This document shows, one piece after another, positions 10,340 to 18,594 of a stretch of 64,000 bases of DNA; position 1 is the stretch's first letter, and each line of letters begins with the position of its first letter. Source of the stretch: JAXLYX01 sp046351215 (GTDB lineage: Bacteria > Myxococcota_A > Polyangia > Polyangiales > Houyiibacteriaceae). Below the pieces are notes generated by a model. That model did not search any database. It had not been told where the DNA came from and saw nothing but the letters and a program-made list of their open reading frames with translations. Location of the stretch: contig JAXLYX010000024.1 in NCBI GenBank assembly GCA_046351215.1, positions 10,358 to 74,357 of the forward strand. The letters are read 5' to 3'. A program made the translations under genes and the position numbers.

Positions 10340-11692
10340 TCAGCCGAGCCGCGCGACGGCGTCGACCAGGCGATCGAGCTCCTCGCGGCTGCGCTTCTCG
10401 GTGACGGCGACGAGGATGTCGGTGGCTTCGCCCGCGCCGACGGAGGCGAGGTCGAGGCCGCCGAGGATGCCCTCGGCCGCGAGCGCGTCGAGGAGCTCCT
10501 TCGCCGTGCCCTTCGTGCGGCGCACGACGAACTCGTCGAAGGTCGGCGCCGAGTACGGCAGCGTGACCTTGCCAGTCGCGACGAGCGCCTTCTTCAGGTA
10601 CTCGGTCTTCGAGAGGCAGGCCTTGCCGACCTGCTCGAAACCCGACCGCCCGAGCAGGGCGGTGCGGATCGTCATCGAGAGGGCGATGAGCCCGTGGTTC
10701 GTGCAGATGTTCGACGTCGCGCGCTCGCGGCGGATGTGCTGCTCGCGCGTCGAGAGCGTGAGCACGAAGCCCCGCTTGCCCTCGGCGTCGACCGTCTCGC
10801 CGCAGAGGCGGCCGGGCATCTGACGGATGTGCTGCTGACGGCAGGAGAAGAGACCGACGCCCGGGCCGCCGAACTGGGGCGGCACGGCGAGCGCCTGGCC
10901 CTCGCCGACGGCGATGTCCACGCCGTGGGCGCCCGGCGGGGTGATGAGCGAGAGCGCGTAGGGCTCCGCCGTCGCGGTGACGAGCAGGGTGCCCTTCTCG
11001 TCGGCGAGCGCGCGCGCCGAGGCGAGATCCTCGACGACGCCGTAGAAATTCGGGTAGCCGAGCACGATGGCGGCGGTGTCGTCGCGCATGGCCGCACGGA
11101 TCGCGGCCATGTCGGTACGGCCGTCCGCGCCGACCGGCACCACCGTGATGTTCGGCTCGCCGTCCGTGCCCTTGAGGTAGCCGCGGATCGTCTCGATGTA
11201 GTGCGGGTGCAGGCCGCCGCTGACGACCGAGTGCGGCTTGTTCTGGAGGCGACGCGCCATGAGCACGGCCTCCGCCGTCGCGCTGGCGCCGTCGTACATG
11301 GAGGCGTTCGCGACCTCCATGGCGAAGAGCTGACAGACGATCGTCTGGAACTCGAAGATCGCCTGCAGCGTGCCCTGCGAGAGCTCGGGCTGGTACGGCG
11401 TGTAGGCCGTGTAGAACTCGCTGCGGAGAAGGAGCTGATCGACCGCCGGGGGGACGTGGTGATCGTAGATGCCCGCTCCGAGGAAGGAGAGGGCCGTGGC
11501 GGCGGTGTTCTTCTGCGCGAGGGCGGTCAGGTGCCCCATCAGGCTCGCTTCGTCGAGCGCGGGCTCGAGCGCGAGCGGACCCTGGAAGCGACGCTCCGCG
11601 GGAATCGGCGTGAACAGGGCCTCGATCGACGGCACGCCGATCGCGGCCAGCATCTCGCGGATCTCGTCTTCGGTATGGGGCAGGTACCGCAT
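10340..11692 (-). CDS. gcvPA: Glycine dehydrogenase (decarboxylating) subunit 1
   Basis: This 450-residue protein matches the N-terminal half of the glycine cleavage P-protein, in its split form. P-protein decarboxylates glycine with pyridoxal phosphate and passes the aminomethyl group to lipoyl-GcvH. The start MRYLPHTEDEIREML, the MYDGASATAEA segment, the GEGQALAVPPQFGGPG loop and the RQMPGRLCGETVD stretch are typical of GcvPA. The PLP lysine is in the other subunit, GcvPB, which is not in this window. It is third in the order gcvT-gcvH-gcvPA, 13 bp after gcvH. Confidence 0.95.
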   Translation of the reverse strand: MRYLPHTEDEIREMLAAIGVPSIEALFTPIPAERRFQGPLALEPALDEASLMGHLTALAQKNTAATALSFLGAGIYDHHVPPAVDQLLLRSEFYTAYTPYQPELSQGTLQAIFEFQTIVCQLFAMEVANASMYDGASATAEAVLMARRLQNKPHSVVSGGLHPHYIETIRGYLKGTDGEPNITVVPVGADGRTDMAAIRAAMRDDTAAIVLGYPNFYGVVEDLASARALADEKGTLLVTATAEPYALSLITPPGAHGVDIAVGEGQALAVPPQFGGPGVGLFSCRQQHIRQMPGRLCGETVDAEGKRGFVLTLSTREQHIRRERATSNICTNHGLIALSMTIRTALLGRSGFEQVGKACLSKTEYLKKALVATGKVTLPYSAPTFDEFVVRRTKGTAKELLDALAAEGILGGLDLASVGAGEATDILVAVTEKRSREELDRLVDAVARLG

Positions 11693-11705
11693 GGCTCTCC
11701 GGACC

Positions 11706-12098
11706 TCAGTGGTCGAGGGACTTCAGGTAGGCCTCGTAGCCCGCCGCGTCCATCAGCGTGTCGATCTCCGCCGCGTCCGACGGGCGGATGACCACGAGCC
11801 AGCCGTCCCCGTAGGGCGTCTCGTTCACCTTCTCGGGCGCCGCGTCGATGCCGCCGTTGATCTCGACGACCTCGCCGCTGATCGGCGAGAAGAGCTCGCT
11901 GACCGTCTTCACCGACTCGATGTCGCCGAAGCGCTTGCCCGCCTCGACCTTGGCGCCGATGGCCGGGAGGTCGACGAGCGTGACGTCGCCGAGCTGATCG
12001 ACGGCGAACGCGGTGACGCCCACGCGGACGAGGTCGCCCTCCTTGCGGGCCCACTCGTGTTCCTTCGTGTACCGGACGTCGTTGGGGTAGTCGGACAT
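11706..12098 (-). CDS. gcvH: Glycine cleavage system H protein
   Basis: A 130-residue lipoyl carrier protein of normal length. The lipoylated lysine is K64 in the ESVKTVSE motif. The sandwich fold is evident from HEWARKEGDLVRVGVTAFAVDQLGD and the INGGIDAAPEKVNETPYGDGWLVVI hairpin. It shuttles the aminomethyl intermediate from P-protein to T-protein and the reduced lipoyl arm to the L-protein. It sits 7 bp downstream of gcvT and 13 bp upstream of gcvPA, clearly one operon. Confidence 0.97.
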   Translation of the reverse strand: MSDYPNDVRYTKEHEWARKEGDLVRVGVTAFAVDQLGDVTLVDLPAIGAKVEAGKRFGDIESVKTVSELFSPISGEVVEINGGIDAAPEKVNETPYGDGWLVVIRPSDAAEIDTLMDAAGYEAYLKSLDH

Positions 12099-12105
12099 GG
12101 CTCTC

Positions 12106-13188
12106 TCACCTCGAACGCTTGTAGAACGGCGTCTTCACGACGACCGCCTCGATGACCTTGCCGCGGATCTCGACGCCGAACGTCGAGCCGATCTCGGAAT
12201 GGGAGACGGGCACGTAGGCGAGCCCGATGTTCTTGCCGGTCGTCGGCGAGGGCGAGCCGCTCGTGACGATGCCGCGATGCTGGCCATCGATCACGACGGG
12301 GTAGCCGTGGCGGCCGATGCCCTTGCCCGTCATCTCGAAGCCGACGAGCTTCTTCGCGAGGCCGGCGGCCTTCTGCGCCGCGAGCGCGTCGCGGCCGACG
12401 AAGTCCTTGTCGAGCTTCACCCATCGATCGAGGCCCGCCTCGAGCGGCGTGGTCTCCTCGTCGAGCTCGTTGCCGTAGAGAGGCAGCTTCGCTTCGAGGC
12501 GGAGCGTGTCGCGCGCGCCGAGCCCGCAGGGCTCCGCGCCGGCGGCGACGAGCGCGCGCCAGAGCGCGGGAGCGTCCTCGTTCCTCACGAAGATCTCGAC
12601 GCCGTCCTCGCCCGTGTAGCCGGTCCGAGCCACCTCGACGGCGAGGCCGGCGACCTCGCCGTGCGCGAGGTGGAAGGGCTTGAGCGAGGCGAAGGCGCCG
12701 CCGCCCGCGGCCGTGAGGACCTCGATCGCCTTCGGGCCCTGCAGCGCGATCAGCGAGGTGGCGTCCGAGACGTCCGCGAAGCCGCAGCGGCCTTCGGCGG
12801 CGCGCGCGACGTAGTCGGAGATCTTCGGGAGGTTGCCCGCGTTGCAGACGATCAGGATGCGATCGGACGAGCGCTTGTAGACGATCAGGTCGTCGAGGAC
12901 GCCCCCCTTCGCATGGCAGCAGAGGCAGTAGGCGGCCTGGCCGTCCGCGAGCGTGGAGATGTGGTTCGAGACCAGCGACTCCACGAGCGGCAGCGCCTCG
13001 GGGCCCTCGAGCTCGAGCTCGCCCATGTGCGAGACGTCGAAGAGGCCGGCGCGCTCGCGCACGGCCTTGTGCTCCTCGACCACGCCCTTGTACTGGACGG
13101 GCATGTTCCAGCCGGCGAAGGGGACGAGGCGGGCGCCGAGCGCCTTGTGCTCCTCGAGGAGCGCGGTCGAGCGGAGGGGGGCTTCCAC
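12106..13188 (-). CDS. gcvT: Aminomethyltransferase, glycine cleavage T protein
   Basis: A 360-residue T-protein that moves the one-carbon unit from aminomethyl-GcvH to tetrahydrofolate. Recognisable parts are VPFAGWNMPVQYKGVVEEH, the DVSHMGELELEG segment, RTGYTGEDGVEIF and the C-terminal barrel (VGFEMTGKGIGRHGYPV, GKNIGLAYVP). The frame is open to 13323, but the GTG at 13188 gives the family's usual length and lies just behind a promoter. It heads the gcvT-gcvH-gcvPA operon and is divergent from the sigma-54 regulator. Confidence 0.95.
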   Translation of the reverse strand: MEAPLRSTALLEEHKALGARLVPFAGWNMPVQYKGVVEEHKAVRERAGLFDVSHMGELELEGPEALPLVESLVSNHISTLADGQAAYCLCCHAKGGVLDDLIVYKRSSDRILIVCNAGNLPKISDYVARAAEGRCGFADVSDATSLIALQGPKAIEVLTAAGGGAFASLKPFHLAHGEVAGLAVEVARTGYTGEDGVEIFVRNEDAPALWRALVAAGAEPCGLGARDTLRLEAKLPLYGNELDEETTPLEAGLDRWVKLDKDFVGRDALAAQKAAGLAKKLVGFEMTGKGIGRHGYPVVIDGQHRGIVTSGSPSPTTGKNIGLAYVPVSHSEIGSTFGVEIRGKVIEAVVVKTPFYKRSR

Positions 13189-13198
13189 GGTGCGGCCG

Positions 13199-13227
13199 AG
13201 GGTAGCGGCCGAGGCACCCTGCTTCAA
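13199..13227 (-). promoter_or_regulatory. gcvT operon promoter, nearly leaderless
   Basis: TTGAAG (13222-13227), 17-bp spacer, TACCCT (13199-13204) on the minus strand. The transcription start would be near 13192, four nt before the GTG start codon. I found no glycine-riboswitch-like structure in the short upstream gap, and the implied leader is too short for one. Confidence 0.55.
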
Positions 13228-13321
13228 GGCAGACCGTACGTCACCGACACAACTATGACGCCGGTCGTACGAGACCCTCGGACGCAACCGCGGAGAGCGG
13301 CGTCCGAGGACCCGCATCGTC

Positions 13322-14845
13322 ATGGAATCGCTGGTCCTCTACTACCGCGGCCGCCCGGTCCGCGAGCTCGCGCTCGGCCCCCGTCCCGTGGCGATCGGGG
13401 GCGCCCCGCACTGCGACATCGTGCTCGCCGACCCCGGTCTCGCCGACCGCGAGCTCCTGGTCCACGCGGTCGGCGGCACCGTCGTGACCTACGACCTGCG
13501 CCCCTCCGGCCGCAGCCGAGAGCCGCGGGTGCTCCCGCGCGAGACGCCCCTCGCCCTGGGGACCGATCACGCGATCGTGCGCGCCGACGCGTCGGGGGAT
13601 CCCGGCGGCGGCCACGAGCGGACCGAGCGGCTCTTGCGCGACGAGGCGGGGGCGGAGGGGCTCGTCCTCCTCGTCGGGCACGGCCGCGAGGCCCGTCGGG
13701 TTCCCTTGAGAGGCCGTCCGCTCGCCGTCGGCTCGGGCCCGGACAACGACGTCGTGCTCCTCGATCGGGCCGTCAGCGCCCGTCACTGTCGGCTCGATCC
13801 GACCCCGACCGGCTGCCTCGTCCGGGACCTCCGGAGCCGCAACGGGACCTGGCTCGACGGCTACCGCGTCGACCGCGCCGAGCTCCGGGCCGGGGCGGTG
13901 CTCCGCGTCGGCCGGACGGATCTCCGCTTGGTCCGTCGAGCCGGCTCCGCACCCGGCTCCGCGCTCGTCGCGGAATCGACCGCCATGCTCTCGGTGCTCG
14001 CGGAGGTCGAGCGGGCCGCGCGTCTTCCGTACCCCGTGCTGCTCGTCGGCGAGAGCGGCGTCGGCAAGGAGGGGCTCGCCCAGGCGCTCCACACGTCGGG
14101 ACCGCGGGGGCGAGGTCCCTTCGTGGCGCTGAACGCCGGCGCCTTTCCGGCCCAGCTCGCCGAGAGCGAGCTCTTCGGCCACGAGAAGGGGGCGTTCACC
14201 GGCGCGGCGAGCACGCACCGCGGGGCCTTCGAGCAGGCCGACGGAGGCACGCTCTTCCTCGACGAGATCGGCGAGCTGCCACTCGAGCTCCAGGCCCGGC
14301 TCCTACGGGTCCTCGAGACGTGGGAGGTCCGACGCGTGGGAGGCGAGAGCGCCTTCCGCGTGGACGTCCGCCTCGTCGCGGCGACGCACCGGGACCTCCG
14401 GCGCATGGTCGCCGAGGGGACCTTCCGACGCGATCTCTACTACCGCCTCGGGATGCTCGTGGTCTCGGTGCCGCCGCTCCGCGAGCGGCGCGAGGACATC
14501 CTGCCCCTCGCTCGAGCCTTCCTCGCACGGATGGAGCCGGACGTGGGATCGCGCGCGCTCTCGGCCGGGGCGGAGACCTTGCTGATGCAACATTCCTGGG
14601 AGGGGAACGCCCGGGAGCTGCGGAACGTCCTCTGCGCCGCGGCCGTCGCATCCCCCGAGGGAACGGTGGACGGGGAGGCCGTGGCCCGGGCGCTCGCCCT
14701 CGTGACCGGCGGAGCGGTCGTGGCGACGGATCGGGCGGGCCTCGCCGCGGCCGTCGAGCGTCATCGGGGCAACGTGACGGCGGCGGCCCGGGCGCTCGGA
14801 ATCGCTCGCAGCACCTTGCGCGACAGGCTGCGCCCGGAGGAATGA
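13322..14845 (+). CDS. FHA-domain sigma-54-dependent transcriptional activator
   Basis: A 507-residue enhancer-binding protein. Residues 1-95 look like a degenerate FHA fold; residues 125-205 are a clear FHA domain (PLAVGSGPDNDVVL, RSRNGTWLDGYRV) that binds phosphothreonine. The AAA+ domain has Walker A GESGVGKE (243-250), the sigma-54-contacting GAFTGA loop (290-295) and Walker B TLFLDEIGELP (about 310-320). A Fis-type helix-turn-helix ends the protein. FHA plus AAA+ suggests control by a Ser/Thr kinase, as in myxobacteria. It is divergent from gcvT, but its targets are unknown. Confidence 0.92.
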   Translation: MESLVLYYRGRPVRELALGPRPVAIGGAPHCDIVLADPGLADRELLVHAVGGTVVTYDLRPSGRSREPRVLPRETPLALGTDHAIVRADASGDPGGGHERTERLLRDEAGAEGLVLLVGHGREARRVPLRGRPLAVGSGPDNDVVLLDRAVSARHCRLDPTPTGCLVRDLRSRNGTWLDGYRVDRAELRAGAVLRVGRTDLRLVRRAGSAPGSALVAESTAMLSVLAEVERAARLPYPVLLVGESGVGKEGLAQALHTSGPRGRGPFVALNAGAFPAQLAESELFGHEKGAFTGAASTHRGAFEQADGGTLFLDEIGELPLELQARLLRVLETWEVRRVGGESAFRVDVRLVAATHRDLRRMVAEGTFRRDLYYRLGMLVVSVPPLRERREDILPLARAFLARMEPDVGSRALSAGAETLLMQHSWEGNARELRNVLCAAAVASPEGTVDGEAVARALALVTGGAVVATDRAGLAAAVERHRGNVTAAARALGIARSTLRDRLRPEE

Positions 14846-14876
14846 GCGCGCCGCGCTGGGACGGCGGGGCGCCGCC

Positions 14877-15683
14877 TCAGGGGACGAGCACGCTCGCGAA
14901 GCCGGCGACCTCGTCCGTCGTGCCGGTGGTCTCGCCCGAGTGGCCCCGGCGCACGAGGGTGGCCTGGTTGCGTCCGAGCGCGCGGGCGCAGGCCAGGAGG
15001 ACGGCGACCGGCACGGCGCTGCACATCGCCTCCGGATGCTCCGCGACCAGCTCGAAGAGCCCCGGGCCGTCGAGCGCGAGGATGCGATCGAGGGTCCGGC
15101 CGTCGAGGGCCTCGGCCGACTTCGCGTCGACGTAGTGCGAGAGCGTCGTCGTCGCGATCACGAGCACGTCGCGGCCGTGGTTGTTGATGCAGTCGGCGAG
15201 CGCGTTGCCGATGCGGACGCACGACGGATGGGGCATCGGACCGAAGACGACCGGTACGATGCGCAGCCGGGGATTGCGGCGGACGAGGAAGGGCAGCTGG
15301 GCTTCGATCGCGTGCTCGAGCACGTGCGGGGCCTCGTCCTCGTGGAGCAGGCCGAGCCCACGGAAGTCCTCCGCGAAGCGGGTGTCGACCGGGACGCGGG
15401 CGCCCGGGATCCGGAAGAGCCCGTGGGCCAGGATCGAGCCACGGCTGGTCTGCCCGGTGTGCGAGCTCGACAGGATGACCACGACGTCGGGGACCCGGAC
15501 GCGCGCGTAGGCGGCCGCCGCCACCGGACCGGCGGCGTCGAGCGAGCCGTGCGGCACGATCAATCCGAGGGCCGGCTCCGACTGCTGGGCGACGCCGAGC
15601 AGCGTGGTGAGGCGCTCGTCGAGGGCGGTCTCGTCCTCCGGATAGAACTTGCCGGCGAGGATGGGCGCGCGGTCGATCGGCAT
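14877..15683 (-). CDS. Memo-like protein (AmmeMemoRadiSam system protein B)
   Basis: A 268-residue Memo/MEMO1 family protein, related in fold to extradiol dioxygenases. Matching parts are APILAGKFYP at the N-terminus, VLEHAIEAQLPFL, VVFGPMPHPSC, TTTLSHY and GHSGETTG near the end. In many bacteria it occurs with an AMMECR1 protein and a radical SAM enzyme; neither is in this window. The usual PHAGY motif reads PHGSL here, so one possible metal-site neighbour differs. It is preceded by AGGAG and a possible TAGCGT promoter at 15739-15744. Confidence 0.82.
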   Translation of the reverse strand: MPIDRAPILAGKFYPEDETALDERLTTLLGVAQQSEPALGLIVPHGSLDAAGPVAAAAYARVRVPDVVVILSSSHTGQTSRGSILAHGLFRIPGARVPVDTRFAEDFRGLGLLHEDEAPHVLEHAIEAQLPFLVRRNPRLRIVPVVFGPMPHPSCVRIGNALADCINNHGRDVLVIATTTLSHYVDAKSAEALDGRTLDRILALDGPGLFELVAEHPEAMCSAVPVAVLLACARALGRNQATLVRRGHSGETTGTTDEVAGFASVLVP

Positions 15684-15703
15684 GAGGGCTCCTGTCGGCC
15701 GGA

Positions 15704-15721
15704 CCGGGCCTCGTCGCCCGG
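15704..15721 (-). terminator. Weak hairpin between greA-like gene and Memo gene
   Basis: CCGGGC (15704-15709) and GCCCGG (15716-15721) form a six-bp stem with a six-base loop, about 65 bp after the stop of the greA-like gene. There is no T-run, so it may be chance in such GC-rich DNA. Confidence 0.25.
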
Positions 15722-15786
15722 GGCGGCCTCGCCCGGGGACGCTACGTCGAAATCCGCATCGTCGCCACCGCCCAGGGCGGGTCTGC

Positions 15787-16275
15787 TCAGCGGACCTGCG
15801 CGACGACGTACTCGCGGCGCACGCCCTTGACGACGACCTCGACGTCGTCCCCCTCGCCTTTGCCCACGAGCGAGGCCCCGAGCGGCGACGAGCCGGTGAC
15901 GACCAACACGTCGACCCCGTCCACCTTCACCTCGGTGCCCCCGCCCTGCGGCAAGAGGAAGACGACGCGGCTCGTCTCGTCCGACTCGAGCTCGACCAGG
16001 GCCCCGAGGTCGATGGCGTCATCCTCGCCGAAGCTCGTCACCGCGAGGAACCGGAGCTTCTGGATCTGCTCGGCCAGCTCCTCGACCCGCATGGCCTGGC
16101 CCCGCGCCAGGTACGTCTGCTCGAGCGCTCGGGTGTCCTTGTCGTTCTCGGGCTTCGCCTCGGCATGCGTCGCGCCCTCGCGCGTGCGCTGCGCGGACTC
16201 GGCGGCGGCCGCCATCGTCGCGGAGAGCCGCTCGAGGACCGCCTCGAGGATCTTCTTCTTCTCGGGGAGCCGCAT
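15787..16275 (-). CDS. GreA/GreB-type transcription elongation factor
   Basis: A 162-residue protein with the Gre layout: an N-terminal antiparallel coiled coil (about residues 1-85, KKKILEAVLERLSATMAAAAESA to LAEQIQKLR) and a C-terminal FKBP-like domain ending in TGSSPLGASLVGKGEGDDVEVVV, the Gre family's SPLGxALxGxxxGD motif. Gre factors insert the coiled coil into the RNA polymerase secondary channel and stimulate RNA cleavage. The coiled-coil tip is acidic (PENDKD), as needed for that. Homology starts at ATG 16275. It may be a specialised Gre paralogue rather than the housekeeping copy. Confidence 0.85.
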   Translation of the reverse strand: MRLPEKKKILEAVLERLSATMAAAAESAQRTREGATHAEAKPENDKDTRALEQTYLARGQAMRVEELAEQIQKLRFLAVTSFGEDDAIDLGALVELESDETSRVVFLLPQGGGTEVKVDGVDVLVVTGSSPLGASLVGKGEGDDVEVVVKGVRREYVVAQVR

Positions 16276-16407
16276 CGGCCGAGACGTAGCACGGCGCGTG
16301 TCCCCGCTCCTCTCCGGAGCGGCGACGGGGGAACTGGCCCGGGGCCGCCCGGGCTCGGGCGCGATGGGGATGCGCTCGACGGATCCGGGCCCCAGGATCG
16401 ATCGGTC

Positions 16408-16785
16408 ATGCCCGCGCCCGCCGAGCCCTCCGCCACGATCCCCGTCCTGCACGCGACCGACGTGGACTTCGACGCGCTCGTCCTCGCGCCTCGGGACGAG
16501 CTCGTCGTCGTCTACTTCTGGGGCCCGAATTGCCCCAATTGCGAGGTCTTCGCGGCTCGGTTGCCTTCGCTCCTCTCGGCGCTCGGGGAGGTGCCCGCCC
16601 GCCTCGTGAAGGTGGACGCGTACGAGCACACGCAGGTGGCCACGCGGCACGGAATCTACGGGATCCCGGCCTTCCATCTGTTCCGCGACGGGAAGAAGCT
16701 CGGCCGGATGAGCGAATTCCACGGCGACGCCTATTGGCTCGGCGTGATCCGGGATCACCTACCCGCCCGCCGGGCCGAGCCCTAG
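16408..16785 (+). CDS. Thioredoxin-family protein
   Basis: A 125-residue thioredoxin fold without an export signal, so probably cytoplasmic. The active site is C42-P-N-C45 in FWGPNCPNCEVF instead of the usual WCGPC. The cis-Pro loop reads GIPAFHLFRDGKK, and VDAYEHTQVATRHGIYGIPAF matches the second half of thioredoxins. It is probably a thiol-disulfide reductant. The CPNC centre suggests a redox potential different from thioredoxin 1. It ends 9 bp before the next gene. Confidence 0.88.
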   Translation: MPAPAEPSATIPVLHATDVDFDALVLAPRDELVVVYFWGPNCPNCEVFAARLPSLLSALGEVPARLVKVDAYEHTQVATRHGIYGIPAFHLFRDGKKLGRMSEFHGDAYWLGVIRDHLPARRAEP

Positions 16786-16794
16786 AACGGGGCG

Positions 16795-17853
16795 ATGCAT
16801 CCCACGATCCTGCTCTACGGCGCCTACGGCTACACCGGGCGGCTCGTCGCCCGGCTCGCGAAGGAGAAGGGCATCCCCGTCCGGCTCGCCGGGCGCGACC
16901 CCGCGAAGCTCGAGGAGCTCTCGCGCGAGACCGGCCATCCCTTCGCCGCGTTCGGTCTCGACGACCCCGCCGCGCTCGCGAACGCGCTCCGGGGGCATGC
17001 CGTCGTCCTGCACTGCGCCGGGCCGTTCGAGCACACGTACCGCGCGATGGCGGAGGCCTGCTTCGCGGCGGGCGTCCACTACCTCGACATCACGGGGGAG
17101 ATCTCGGTCTTCGAGGGGCTCGCGGCCCTCGACGCGCGGGCGAAGGCGGCCGGCGTGATGCTCCTCCCGGGCGCGGGCTTCGACGTCGTCCCGTCGGACT
17201 GCCTCGCTGCCCACCTCGCGCGGCGCCTCCCGACGGCCACGCGCCTCTCGCTCGCGTTCCGGGGCCTCGGCGGCGGCGTCTCCCACGGGACGGCCACGAC
17301 GATGGTCGAGAACCTCCACCGCGGCGGCCAGGTGCGTCGCGACGGGAAGCTCGTCGACGTGCCGACGGCCCATCTCGCGCGGACGATCCGCTTCTCGGGC
17401 GGCGAGCAGTCGTGCGCGACGATTCCCTGGGGCGACGTGTCGACCGCCTTCCACTCGACGGGCATCCCGGACATCGAGGTCGTCACCGGCTTCCCGAAGG
17501 GCGCGGTGACCTTCCTCCGGCTCACGCGACCGTTCAGCGGCCTCCTCGGTGCGGGCTGGGTGCAGCGTCGCCTCAAGCGCGCGATCGACGCGCGTCCGGC
17601 CGGTCCGAGCGACGCGCAGCGCGCCGCGGCGAAGAGCGAGCTCTGGGGCGAGGCGAAGGATCCGTCCGGGGCACGCGTCGAGGCCACGCTCGACACGCCC
17701 GAGGGCTACACGCTGACGGCGATGGCCAGCCTCGAGATCGCGCGTCGCGTGGCCGCGGGCGAGGCGAAGCCCGGCTTCCAGACGCCTTCGAGGGCGTTCG
17801 GCGCCGACTTCGTCCTCGGCTTCCCGGGCGTCACGCGGACCGACGTCGTCTGA
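16795..17853 (+). CDS. Saccharopine dehydrogenase family NAD(P)-binding protein
   Basis: A 352-residue protein with an N-terminal Rossmann fold (ILLYGAYGYTGRLVARLA, glycine motif GAYGYTG at residues 8-14) and the saccharopine-dehydrogenase-like C-terminal part. GPFEHTY, GVHYLDITGE and LLPGAGFDVVPSDCLA are typical of this family, which includes the trans-acting enoyl reductase of mycobacterial lipids. The substrate is not clear; a lipid or enoyl role is possible. It follows the thioredoxin gene by 9 bp and converges on a TetR regulator. Confidence 0.88.
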   Translation: MHPTILLYGAYGYTGRLVARLAKEKGIPVRLAGRDPAKLEELSRETGHPFAAFGLDDPAALANALRGHAVVLHCAGPFEHTYRAMAEACFAAGVHYLDITGEISVFEGLAALDARAKAAGVMLLPGAGFDVVPSDCLAAHLARRLPTATRLSLAFRGLGGGVSHGTATTMVENLHRGGQVRRDGKLVDVPTAHLARTIRFSGGEQSCATIPWGDVSTAFHSTGIPDIEVVTGFPKGAVTFLRLTRPFSGLLGAGWVQRRLKRAIDARPAGPSDAQRAAAKSELWGEAKDPSGARVEATLDTPEGYTLTAMASLEIARRVAAGEAKPGFQTPSRAFGADFVLGFPGVTRTDVV

Positions 17854-17868
17854 GGCGCGCCCGGGCGA

Positions 17869-18504
17869 TCAGGCGCGAGGCTCGGGCCGGGCGATTCCGT
17901 CCAGCATGAAGTCGAGCCCCGCGCGCGCGTAGCGAACGCCCACGTCGACGGGATTCTCCGCGAGCATGCAGGCGCGGAGGCCCTCGAAGATGAGCGCGTT
18001 CAGCATGCGCGCGACGACGGGCACGTCGATCGATTCGCGCAGGTAGCCCTTCGCGATGCCGTTCGTCAGGTAGCCCTCGGTGTACGAGCCGAAGACCTCG
18101 AACATCGACAGCACCTTCGCCCGCATCGTCGGATCGACCGACCACGCCTCGTAGAAGACGACCCTCGCGCGGCGCGGATCGTTCGCGAGGACGAGGAAGA
18201 GGCGCATCGTGATGCGATCGAGCTGCGCGCGGTACGCGTCGAGGGTGTCCGCCCCGGCGGGCTCGTCGCGCACGACGGCGGTGATGTCCCCGGTGATGTC
18301 GTCGAGCACCGCGCCGAAGATCGCGAGCTTGTTGTCGAAGTACCGGTAGAACGTGCCGTGGCCCATCCCGAGCTTGGCGGCGATGTCGGCGATGCCGGCG
18401 GCGTGGTACCCCTTCTCGGCGAAGACATCGAGGGCGGCGGCGAGGATCTGCGCCCGCTTCTCGTCGGCGAGCTCGCTGCGCTTCTCGGGGCTCCGGGGGG
18501 GCAT
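17869..18504 (-). CDS. TetR/AcrR family transcriptional repressor
   Basis: A 211-residue TetR protein. The helix-turn-helix is at about residues 13-58 (RAQILAAALDVFAEKGYHAAGIADIAAKLGMGHGTFYRYFDNK); the rest is an all-helical ligand domain. I prefer ATG 18504 (MPPRSPEKRS) over the upstream ATG 18528, because that one sits inside a perfect operator-like palindrome. The ligand and regulon are unknown; the operator resembles those of fatty-acid-degradation regulators. It is divergent from the zinc-ribbon membrane protein. Confidence 0.9.
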   Translation of the reverse strand: MPPRSPEKRSELADEKRAQILAAALDVFAEKGYHAAGIADIAAKLGMGHGTFYRYFDNKLAIFGAVLDDITGDITAVVRDEPAGADTLDAYRAQLDRITMRLFLVLANDPRRARVVFYEAWSVDPTMRAKVLSMFEVFGSYTEGYLTNGIAKGYLRESIDVPVVARMLNALIFEGLRACMLAENPVDVGVRYARAGLDFMLDGIARPEPRA

Positions 18505-18514
18505 CGGAGGCCAT

Positions 18515-18543
18515 GAATGACACGTCATTCCGAAGACGGTCAA
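18515..18543 (-). promoter_or_regulatory. tetR promoter with overlapping palindromic operator
   Basis: GAATGAC-AC-GTCATTC at 18515-18530 is a perfect inverted repeat with 7-bp arms. On the minus strand TTGACC (18538-18543) is followed after 17 bp by TCATTC (18515-18520), so the operator covers the spacer and the -10. This is the standard layout for TetR autorepression. The site resembles the Bacillus FadR box TGAATGAMTARTCATTCA. Confidence 0.65.
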
Positions 18544-18594
18544 GCGGGCTCCGTTGCCCGCGGCTCCGCGATATCCTCGCGGGCGGGGTAGGGC

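Noticed and set aside
13189..13321. Glycine riboswitch upstream of gcvT
   Set aside because: The gap is 133 bp, none of the conserved glycine riboswitch segments was seen, and the promoter at 13199-13227 would put only about four bases before the GTG.
12097..15135. A 1012-codon open frame on the plus strand
   Set aside because: It overlaps gcvT and the sigma-54 regulator in another frame and has composition typical of frame shadows.
15704..15721. A strong intrinsic terminator between the gre-like and Memo genes
   Set aside because: The six-bp stem is weak and there is no T-run, so I list it only at low confidence.
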